DNA from: Aedes albopictus
Lineage: Eukaryota > Arthropoda > Insecta > Diptera > Culicidae
Assembly: GCF_035046485.1 (NCBI RefSeq)
Contig: NC_085138.1
Location: 330,208,129 to 330,272,128, forward strand
Length of the DNA stretch: 64,000 nt
Reading direction: 5' to 3'
Both the position numbers and the translations under genes were made by a program. The notes beneath the pieces are model-generated. The model ran no database searches. It was not told where the DNA came from and worked only from the letters and a program-made list of their open reading frames with translations. Positions 56,044-64,000 of this stretch are shown here, one piece after another; position 1 is the first letter of the stretch; every line of letters starts with the position of its first letter.

Positions 56044-56158
56044 AACCGAAAAACCTTTAAATTTCAAAAACAAATTTGGTAGTCGGAACTCGGACCGCAA
56101 TCCACCACTTTTGCGTATAGTTTTCAAAATGAAAATAGATCTTAAAGGTTTTCCGGTT
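56044..56158. mobile_element. Short inverted-repeat element (AACCGRAAAACCTTTAA)
   Basis: AACCGAAAAACCTTTAA (56044-56060) faces the inverse of AACCGGAAAACCTTTAA (56142-56158). Likely a small MITE of about 115-140 bp. Ends and duplication are uncertain. Confidence 0.5.
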
Positions 56159-56199
56159 AAAAAAACAAAGAATGATAGTTTAATGAAAAAAAAAATCCG

Positions 56200-56960
56200 A
56201 GACGAAAAATGAAAAATTATTTTCGATTCCCTGTAGAACCCCTAAGAAACACTTGTAGATCATTTGAAGACGCGTCGTTTCGTGCGCTCAGATGGTCGTT
56301 ATCTCTTTTGGTTCAAAAGTTACAGGCATTTTTCTTAAAAAATCATAGTTTTTTGAAAAGGTGTTATGACGGGTTGGGGCAAACATAAAAGATATCTTTT
56401 GCCCGCATTCAAAAGAAGAAATGTTATTATAAAACATATAAAAAAATTAAAGGGGTGTTATTTTTGTAACTCAGGTGAAAAATATTTTTCTTGAAAATCA
56501 TCTTTTGAACGGAATGACTTAGCAACATTCCCAGCGCACGAAAATGTGCGTTTTTTAAAAGCTCCAGTTACTCTTGCAAATAAAAAAGTTTGGTTCTCAA
56601 TTTCTTTGAAAATATGGACCACCCTTATTTTCATGCACATTTTAAAAGGACCTTATTATTAGGGACAACTTTGTAGAAGACCATATTTGCCTAAAAACTC
56701 ATTTGAAGGCGTTGAATGCATCTTTCCTCGTAAATCTGGTTCGTGGGCCTCTGTGTGTTGTAAACAGAAAACATTTAGTTGTTTTTGATCCCAGGAACTC
56801 GTGAAAATCCATAAAAATAACTAAAATGTCTTCCAAACAGTTTATTATTTGATATCGTTTTATTTTGTTTTTTCCCGCTTCCCTTAATATAATAAAAACG
56901 CCTAGATGGTTTTTCAAACATTTATCACCCTTAAAAACGTAAGAATATTAAATTTTAAAA
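56200..56960. other. A/T-rich stretch, possible decayed repeat
   Basis: No gene. The minus frames 56458-56640 and 56699-56917 have no domains. Sequence style is that of a dispersed repeat, but no second copy is in the window. Confidence 0.3.
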
Positions 56961-58470
56961 ATATAATATAAATGGGGGAAATTTATCCAGAGATTTCTTC
57001 AAAAATTCCTCAAAATTATTTCATAAATTTGCCTAGAAATTTTATCAGAAATTTTCTCGGGAGTTTGTTTAAATATTCTTGCGAAAACTCCATTATAAAT
57101 TCCTTCAGGGCCTCTTTGAAAAATTTCTCCACGGATTCTTCCAGAAACTCCCAGGGATTCCCTTCACGAATTCTTCCAAAAAATTGCCATGCTCAATTCG
57201 GAAAATTTCGTCACGTGTTGCTTCAGGAATACCTGTTGACATTCCACCAAGGACTATCTAAAATGACTCAATACTGTTTAGAAGACTCAATACTGTTTAG
57301 AAAATCTTGCGTGGGATGTGTGATAAATTTCTCCACTTTTCAAAAACCTTTCCAGGAATTCCTTTAGAAATTTATCTAGAGATTCCTCCAAAAAATATCG
57401 AATGCTTCCTTTAGAGAACCTCCAGAAATTTCTTCAAGGATTGCATCAGAAAATCTTACATGGTTTCTTTTAGGATTTTCTCCCGGGATTCTTTTAGAAA
57501 TTCCACCAGGTTCTTCTTTCGACAATAGTCTACCAACACAGAACAGATGTGTATCTTCGAACAAATGTGAAATTTCGAGGTAGAGGTCGTGAAATTGGCA
57601 TTTGGAAAACTAGATTGGAATGAATTTCCATGGGAAAATAAAAAATCATCAAAGCGTGCTACGCCGCCTTCCTATGCTCGCTGCAGGCTAAAGCTTGACT
57701 TCCACCACCAGGTTCGCTAGTGTTCAGGTATCAAACGAGCAGCACTTTTCGTGACGAAGATTCACCCCCGTGCTACCAAGGTTTCATTGTGAGATTTTCT
57801 CGAGGCAATCTTTCCAAAAGTCCTGTTGGGTTTTCTCGGAATTTTTCGTTTTTTTTTTGACAAATTAAAGATTCCTTTAGTGTTTTTTTTTTAAGAATTC
57901 CTTCACAAATTCTTCCAATTATTCACTCAATAACTCGTACAATGTTTCTTTTCTTATAATATTGCATAGATTCCTCCAAAAATTCTTCCAGAGATTATTT
58001 CAGGGCTTGTCTAGAAATTCCTGCAGAATTATCCTTCTAGAAAATCTTCCATTCATTTCTTCGAAAATTCCTTCAGAGTTTTATTCAGAAATTCTTCTAG
58101 AGATTCCCCCAGAAATTTCTCTAAAGCATCTTTCCAATAAAAAGTATATCTCATTGGTTTGTTCATTAATTTTCTCTAGGGATTATTTTGAAAAACCTTT
58201 GGCATATTTTTCTCAAGTTCTTCAGCTATTCTTTTAGAAGATTGAATAGAAGGATTCCTCCAAAAGTGTCTCCAAAAATTTTTTTTCGAATATTTCCAGT
58301 GGTTTCTTTTTCAAACTGTACCATGGATGGCTTTGAAAAATTCTCCATGGATTTCTTTCAGAAAATCTTTCACGAGTTCTTTAAAAATGTCCTTCCGGGT
58401 ATCTTTCAAAAATTCTTCCAGAGCTTATTCAAAAATAATGTTCCAGGGATTCATTCAGAAAGGCCTGGGG
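56961..58470. repeat. Degenerate array, pyrimidine orientation, with a unique gap
   Basis: 56980-57560 and 57790-58470 have units such as ttcttccagaaactcccagg. 57560-57790 between them is unique. Frames 56972-57367, 57962-58237 and 58188-58511 are array artefacts with F/S/R-rich translations. Confidence 0.7.
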
Positions 58471-58600
58471 TTCTTATTTTTGAATTTTTTGTTAGAAGTA
58501 AGCACCCATGAAAACAAAAAGAACGGAATCAATCGGTGCCGTAATCGCTTGTTTTCGAATAGGATGAATATGGGAGCGTGAGATTACTGATGGAACACAT
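58470..58600 (+). repeat. Dispersed ~130-bp repeat, copy 1
   Basis: This copy runs from about gttagaagtaagcacccatg to gagattactgatgg. Its inverse copy is at 61500-61640. The shared core includes CGAATAGGATGAATNTGG and GCGTGAGATTACT. Confidence 0.6.
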
Positions 58601-58880
58601 GTCCTACTTAGAAAAACTTTGCACCGTTAAAAGTGAAACATTGAATAAAAAGTAGCGATTTTTATTACTTACTTTCCGTAATGCTAAAGGTTTTTTCGAA
58701 AAGCTTGTTGTTTTCTTGAAGATGTTGAAAACCCCTTCGGATGGTTATTTGACAATCAAGTTAAATCAAGAAGGAATCTGAATAACCGTGCTGGAGGAGC
58801 AAGAGGAGGGCTCCTATTTCTATCAGATGATTCGGGAAAACCGACTATACAGATGAGATGCTGCAAATCCCATGTGGACG
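58601..58880. other. Unique stretch
   Basis: Nothing recognised. Confidence 0.3.
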
Positions 58881-59568
58881 CTTCTCTAGAAATATTTCTT
58901 GGAATGTCTCCGAGGTTTTCTCAGAAGATTCCTTCCGTACTTTTTACGCCATTCTTGGTATTCCTCCAGCTTTTTGCGTAAAGATATTTTCTTGAGGTTT
59001 CTACCAGGATTTATCCCGATTTCCCCCACAAGAGTCTATATAAGGACATATCGCATACATATATTGTCGCGGAGTTTTTCCTGGAGTTTTTCTCGGTATT
59101 CCCATTCTTGTAGAAGATTTTTCCGTTGTTCCTCTTGGGACTTCCCCATGAGATCTTCCCATGATTTCTCTCGGAGTTGCTACAGGAATTATTCCGGGGA
59201 TTTCTCACAGATCTTCTTCAAGGATTTCTTAAGTAGTTTTTCACGAATTTTCTGCAGGAGCTCTTATCGGGATTTGTTCTGAAATTGTAATTTCTTCAAA
59301 TTTCCCTTAGTTTTTTTGTAGAGTTTCCCTTTGGATTCCTTCAAAGATTTAGCTGGAATTTTCCCCAATGGTTTTTGTGGAATTTCTTTTGAAGTGTTAC
59401 CATAGATTTCTCTTGGGATTTTTTTTAGAAAATTCCTTCCGCTGTTGGTCCTAAGATGTCTCTCAGAGTTTTTATAAATTCACCCTGGACCTTCTGCTAA
59501 GACTTTTTTCGTAGTGCCTTCTGGGATTTCTGCAGGAGCTTTTACTGATATTTCTCATGTAATTTGTG
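58881..59568. repeat. Degenerate array, pyrimidine orientation
   Basis: Units like ttctcacagatcttcttcaa and gaggtttctaccaggattta. From about 59240 it is paralogous to 38270-38690. The frame 58899-59282 is an artefact. Confidence 0.65.
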
Positions 59569-59574
59569 CGGCTC

Positions 59575-59768
59575 CGTGGTCGTGCGGCTAGGGTCACCAA
59601 GCTCTTAGTCGCATCGTGCTGAGGAGCGCGGGTTCGATTCCCGCCGCAGCTGTCAGGAAAAGTTTTCGGCTGTGCCACTGGGCGTTGCATGCTAGTCCGT
59701 TGTCTAGTGTCGTGCTTCCTTCAAAGAGCGAAAAGCTCACTGGAAGCATTGAACGTGTCCGTGTCTTT
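59575..59768 (+). mobile_element. tRNA-derived SINE inserted in array
   Basis: The head has A-box-like CCGTGGTCGTGCGGCTAGGG and a perfect B-box GGTTCGATTCC (59631-59641), followed by a ~115-bp body ending cgtgtccgtgtctttt. TAATT at 59570-59574 and 59769-59773 may be the target duplication. The paralogous region near 38640 lacks the SINE, which supports insertion after the duplication. Confidence 0.75.
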
Positions 59769-60460
59769 TAATTCTTCTCGTTTTCTCGGGATTTTTCCCA
59801 GAGCTTTGCCCGGAATCTCTATCAGAAATTGTTGCGAGATTCTGGATACTCCTTTTGGGATTTCCTTAATAGTGGGTCTAGAAGCTCTTGCAGGGATTTT
59901 TCCAGGAGTTTTTCTTCGGAATGTCTCGTAGAATAACTCAAAAAAAAAATCCTTGAGAGGACCTTCAGAAGACATACTTAGACATATCGGAAAAAAATCT
60001 AGTAGTAATTCCAGGAGGAAATATTAAGGAAATTCAAGGAGGAACTCTGAAAACCCAACCATTACTACATCACCAGCACAGAGAACAGACATCCAAGTTC
60101 AGTTTCAAAAATGTGTAATTTAAAGGATCTTTTGGTCTTTGGGGTTTCCTATTGAACTTCTGAATGTTTTATCCTGATTTTCTAGAGCGTTTGGATGGCA
60201 TTTCATTTTAAAGTAAATTTTCGGTGGAAATGTTAAAGCAATTTATTGCAACTTCTACGTTAGAACTCTCAAAAGCATCTGATGAACAATTTTGAGAAAC
60301 AAATATTTGAAGAATTCAACGGTTTGGTGGAGTTTGTTGGATAAAAAAACATGAGCATTTGCCCTTCATATTTTTACTTTATTTTTGAAGATTTTTCTGC
60401 ATAGTTTTTCAAAAGTATACATATACTAAATATAATTTGGGTTATTTTTTTTATTATAAA
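59769..60460. repeat. Array end and sequence paralogous to 38700-39260
   Basis: 60050-60440 aligns in order with 38930-39260 (catccaagttcagtttcaaa; ttttatcctgattttctaga; ttaaagcaatttattgcaac). No coding capacity. Confidence 0.55.
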
Positions 60461-60469
60461 CTTCCAAAA

Positions 60470-61140
60470 TTATGGAAAAAACTTGGAAATTCCTTCAAAA
60501 ATTCCTTAAGGAGTTCTTCTCCACAGAGTCCTTAGATATCTTCATAGATTCCTGCACAAACTCTTCCAGGGATTATTTTAGAGCTCCTCTAGAGATGAAT
60601 TTAGATTTTTTTTTCTAGAGATTGTTTAATAAAATACTCCATGGATTGCTTCAGTAATTCGCCATGAATTTCTTCGGCAGTTCCTCCACGAATTTCCTCA
60701 AAAAGTTCTTCAAAGATTTGTTCAGAAATTCTTCTAGAGATTTCTCCAGGTTTTTCTTTAATACATCCAGAGATTCGAGATGCAAAATCGTCAAGGAGAA
60801 TTCTTCCAGAAGTTTCTCCAAGAACTCCTTTATAAAATCTTCCATGGATTCTTCTTAAACTAACTAAAATCTTCCATGGATTATCTTAAACTGGAACATT
60901 AGGGATTACATTAGAAATTTCTCTTGTGGCTCCTGTTGGGATTCCTTTAGATTTTTTGAGGGATTCTTTCAGAATATCCACGGATTGCTACAGAAATTCC
61001 TCCATGAATTTCTTCAAAAATTTCTTCAGAGTTTTATTCAGAAATTCTTCTAGAGTTTTCTCCGAGAATTTCTCCAAGAATTCCTTTGCCAAAACTTCCA
61101 AAGATTTCCTCAGTTCCTTCATGAAATTCCTCTAGAGATT
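60470..61140. repeat. Degenerate array, pyrimidine orientation
   Basis: Clear units (ttcctccacgaatttcctca, ttcttctagagatttctcca). The facing frames 60651-60845 (-) and 60664-60858 (+) are both artefacts of the array. Confidence 0.72.
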
Positions 61141-61380
61141 TAGTCGGCGATACGACCGATTTCAATTATTATGGGAATATGTCCTGCAAGCACTTGTTAA
61201 TCAAATCCAGCTCATTATTTTCTGAAATACTAGTATACTATAATACTTTTATGCAATAAACTGAAATAAAACGTCAGCATCGACATAACGTCAAATAGTT
61301 CAGAGCTGTCGAATTCCTTCGCTCATCTTTACCTGTGCAAAAATGGATTTGTCCACTACGACCTAACGTCGACCATTTTG
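61141..61380. other. Unique gap between arrays
   Basis: Unique sequence with no gene recognised. Confidence 0.3.
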
Positions 61381-61499
61381 ACGGATTTCTTCAAAAATTC
61401 CTTCAGATATTCTTCCAGAATATCTGCAAAGAGTTCCTCTAGTAGTTCCTCTAAAAATCCTTTCGAAAATCTTCTATGGAATTCTTCTAAAACTGTTCC

Positions 61500-61640
61500 A
61501 TGGTACGAGTGCCATAAGTAATCTCACGCTTCCAAATTCATCCTATTCGGAAACAAGTGAGTACAGCTCCGATTGATCCCGTTCTTTTGGTTTCATGCGT
61601 GCTGACTTCTAACAAAAATATAAAAATAAGAAACAAAACA
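61500..61640 (-). repeat. Dispersed ~130-bp repeat, copy 2 (inverse of 58470-58600)
   Basis: The reverse complement reads gttagaagtcagcacgcatg ... cgaataggatgaatttggaa ... gcgtgagattactta. A third, weaker start (taggatgaaaatgtgag) lies at 61668. Confidence 0.6.
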
Positions 61641-61729
61641 AACAAATCTTCAATACTTTGTTTTTAGTAGGATGAAAATGTGAGCCACATGCTTAGTAAG
61701 GGAACCAATACCTTATGTAGAATCACTTC

Positions 61730-62500
61730 AAACATTTCCCAGCGAGTCCTTTTGAAAACTCTTCCATAATTTCTTAGAGAAGCTTCTCAAAAGTTTATTT
61801 CTGAAAATTTTCCAGGGAATCCTTTGTAAATTTTCTAGGGTGCTGCAAAATTGTTTCGAAGGATTTTTAAGATATTTTTCCAGAGCGTTATTCAGAAATT
61901 CTTTCAGGGATTCCTGCAGAAATTCGTACATGTATTTCTTCACAAACTCCAAGAGGGGTTTTTACAGAAATATCTTTGGGGATTTCTTTGGTAATTCTCG
62001 TAGGAATGGATACGGAAATTTCATCTGGATTTTCTTCAGAAATCCTTTCTGGAGTTTTCCTCTTTTGCGTGAAGTAGGCTCGAAGATACTTTATGTTCAG
62101 TGAAGAAATTTTCCTTTAAAAAAAACAGAAACTAACCGGGAATCGAACCGGTCATCCCCTGCGTGGTTTTGCCTAATATTCGGGCGCTTTACCGCATCGG
62201 CTATATGGACTTTATTTCTCCATGTGTTCCCTCTAAAATTCTTGCAGGATTACTTACTTCCAGGAATTTCTTCGCAGATTCTTTCAGTGATTCATTCAGA
62301 AATTACTCCATAAATACTTCTACAGGTATGCTTACTAATCCAGAGATTATTTTGGGAATTTCTAAAGAGCTTTATTGAGCTGCTTCACCAGATATTTTGA
62401 CAAGGGTTCCTTTCAGAAATACGTCCACGAATTGCTTATGAAATTGTTTCAGAAAATTGGCAATGAGTTTTATTGAGGATTTTTCAGTTTTTTATTCTCA
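61730..62500. repeat. Degenerate array, pyrimidine orientation
   Basis: Units like gattcctgcagaaattcgta. The array is interrupted by a tRNA-like sequence at 62128-62212. The frames 61728-61952 (-), 61840-62103 (+) and 62163-62378 (+) are artefacts. Confidence 0.68.
62128..62212 (-). ncRNA. tRNA-like sequence, probably SINE-derived
   Basis: Minus strand: A-box-like TAGCCGATGCGGTAAAGCGC and B-box GGTTCGATTCC within a good T arm (CCGG/CCGG). The acceptor ends do not pair and the spacing between boxes is long. Not a functional tRNA gene on this evidence. Confidence 0.55.
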
Positions 62501-62519
62501 AGTAATTCTTCTACCATTA

Positions 62520-62690
62520 TGACCTGTCTATGAACTGCGTAGCTTATTAGCGGTTAGGGGGGAGGGGGGCTTGGTTTGTGTGATCAAAGTCCACGCTTTT
62601 TACAAATTTAGAAAATTTTGTATGGACAATAGTCTACGAGGGGGAATGGGGCGGTCTGAGATGTGTCTACGTAGTTTATGAATAGCGCTT
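62520..62690. mobile_element. ~170-bp Harbinger-like MITE
   Basis: GACCTGTCTATGAACTGCGT at the left faces the inverse of AGCGCTATTCATAAACTACG at the right. The G-rich interior (ggttaggggggaggggggct) resembles those of 24122-24295 and 27429-28560. The target duplication is unclear. Confidence 0.65.
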
Positions 62691-63280
62691 TACTGTTTTT
62701 TCATATACCCATATGCCCATGTCCCATGCCGCCTTTCTTGTGCAGGAGCTGACAATAACACCTTATACTCCAAGCATCTTTTTTCAATATCAATCTCAAA
62801 ATCAATGAAATACTGTCAAAATCGATGCAGTTTATCCAAATTAGGCCTATTCACGTGGGAACTAGTGCATGCAAAAAAGTTGCATTTTGATCAATTTTGA
62901 AAAGGTTTGCCACCCCCAGGTCACAAATTGGCGCGTATGTTCAATATCTATGACTCTTGACCGTGAGAAGCAACCATAAGGATCAGTATCCCATGTGTGT
63001 TCTGTAGCGACCACCTTTAGAGTCGTAAAGGTCGATCTCTTGTTTGCAGAAAGATGCATCATAAAACCAACGAAAACTCATAAACCATGAGAAACACACT
63101 GTTTTTTACCACCCAACCGCATGAAATCTGACCATAGTTCGGAGGTGGCGCAAGCGTCCACCGCACCGTGAATCGAATCGTTTGTCGTGCAAAATCTAGT
63201 TCTCTTTAGCAAAACAAATTAAAATTAATAACTGCGGATCATATTTCTCATGTCATCTTTTCCTCTCTCCTATTCCACAG
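62691..63280 (+). other. Intron upstream of host exon
   Basis: Unique sequence ending in the pyrimidine-rich tract tcttttcctctctcctattccacag (63256-63280, cut by an AG at the end), a strong splice acceptor. The minus frame 62862-63062 is not a gene. Confidence 0.6.
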
Positions 63281-63785
63281 AACCAACCAATTCTTCCCAG
63301 TTGGCAACAGCATTAGCAGCAAGCGCACCATCAGTGCCTCGAGCCAGCAGCAACCTCCTTGCCAGCAACAGTAGCAACAGCAACGACATCGACTTCAACG
63401 ACGACCCGGGAAAAGTCGACCAGACGACGACCGCCGTCACGAGTATGGACCAACTGAACAATGTGGTGACAACGACGACGACAGTGACTGCCATTGCCAG
63501 TACCGTGCACCAGTCGACCGGCGGCAGCGGGGGCGGCACGGCGTCAGCCACGGGAATCCTCATCAACAGTAGCAGCATCAGCAGCAAGCTAGTGCCACCG
63601 GCATTCTCACGGTTGCCACCGGACGGGCATGAATTCCCGCCGAACTTTAGCGAACCCACACCGATCGTCGGAGGAATGACCGTCGTTACGCAGTCGTCGT
63701 CGTCGTCGTCGCCGTCGCAGCATCAGCAGCAGACCGTGGTGATCGGTTCGGCGATGACGCTGACCAAGGGAGATAAACATTCCAG
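63281..63785 (+). CDS. Internal coding exon of a host gene, Ser/Thr-rich low-complexity segment
   Basis: This 505-nt exon lies between a strong acceptor (tattccacag|aacc) and donor (ttccag|gtatgt). The frame has no stop. The first 2 nt complete a codon begun in the previous exon, 167 codons follow, and 2 nt are left for the next. The translation is rich in Ser, Thr, Ala and Asn, with PTNSSQLATALAASAPS at the start, a Thr/Val run (VVTTTTTVTAIAST), a better-formed stretch (PAFSRLPPDGHEFPPNFSEP), then SSSSSSPSQHQQQ and a GDKHSR end. No enzyme or binding domain is visible, so it is probably a disordered region of a regulatory protein. The gene is not recognised. The ATG at 63250 lies in the intron tract and is not taken as start. 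The 129-aa minus frame at 63270-63659 is a shadow. Confidence 0.8.
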
Positions 63786-64000
63786 GTATGTGCGGTTGGT
63801 ACCTAAGTGGTACGGTTGGGTCACATCGAAGCGATTGACGTTTGTCGAACTATTTTAATGAGTTTCTGAACACTTGCAACAATACTTTCTTGATTGATCC
63901 AAATTTAGCATTAACCTACTTAACTCTTAAGAACTACATAGAAGTAGAAGTACGTCAATTTCATATTCTAAGTAATTGTTCCTCCTTGGAAGGTTCCAAA
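63786..64000 (+). other. Start of downstream intron
   Basis: It begins GTATGTGCGG and turns A/T-rich with stops in the exon frame by 63858. The window ends inside it. Confidence 0.6.

Noticed and set aside
58188..58511. Open frames of 60-150 codons within degenerate arrays (also 10106-10483, 16232-16570, 20718-21176, 56972-57367, 58899-59282, 60664-60858)
   Set aside because: Translations are F/S/R/K-rich echoes of the repeat unit, occur on both strands, and lack domains or splice signals.
63270..63659. 129-codon minus-strand frame opposite the host exon
   Set aside because: It is a shadow of the plus exon: trinucleotide-rich coding DNA leaves the complement open, and splice signals support plus.

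Overview
The window looks like chromosomal DNA of a culicine mosquito, most likely an Aedes species. No sequence search was run; this rests on the very low gene density, tRNA-derived SINEs of the type known from Aedes, several non-LTR retrotransposons, many MITEs, and kilobases of degenerate A/T-rich arrays built on a GAAATTCYTCCAG-like unit. There is no sign of prokaryotic genes, operons, CRISPR arrays, rRNA or functional tRNA genes.

Only one host coding exon is well supported: an internal exon at 63281-63785 (+), with a pyrimidine-rich acceptor and a CAG|GTATGT donor, coding a Ser/Thr-rich low-complexity segment. The other 63 kb reads as intron or 5' flank of that gene, or as intergenic DNA. 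Unique, less A/T-rich islands (about 3.5-4.4, 5.5-6.0, 14.9-16.2, 21.6-23.3, 32.6-33.3, 34.5-36.1, 41.5-42.5 and 52.5-53.2 kb) stand between repeat blocks. Many carry clustered TAAT/ATTGATAAT-type motifs, so they are candidate regulatory modules or untranslated exons.

Layout: 0-2.4 kb degenerate array, unique DNA and an antisense LINE remnant; 2.4-5.1 kb two copies of a ~650-bp SINE flanking an island; 6.0-10.1 kb a 1.35-kb TA-flanked element, a LINE remnant holding a TA-flanked MITE, and a truncated relative of the 1.35-kb element; 10-21 kb mostly degenerate arrays with one SINE, two MITEs and an island; 21.6-25.9 kb an island, a TTAA-flanked foldback with a nested MITE, a palindromic MITE and an odd GC-rich retroelement; 26-29 kb TA- and TAA-flanked elements; 29.9-34.4 kb two antisense LINE remnants; 34.5-42.9 kb islands, SINEs and tRNA-like repeats; 43.4-52.4 kb a nest of three LINEs carrying two elements with Transib-like ends; 52.4-63 kb an island, SINEs, MITEs and more degenerate arrays; then the exon.

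The most interesting material is mobile. Two elements (44869-46903 and 50612-50951) have CACNRTG/CACTATG-type termini and perfect 5-bp target duplications, the hallmark of the Transib/RAG-related superfamily. A 716-bp GC-rich retroelement (25133-25848) has a perfect 13-bp duplication and a 3' stem-loop shared with SINE-like sequences here. Two homologous MITEs keep a common body while the motif repeated at their ends and inside has diverged. Several insertions can be dated relative to each other because an empty or paralogous site lies in the same window. All six reverse-transcriptase remnants upstream of 49.8 kb lie antisense to the host exon.
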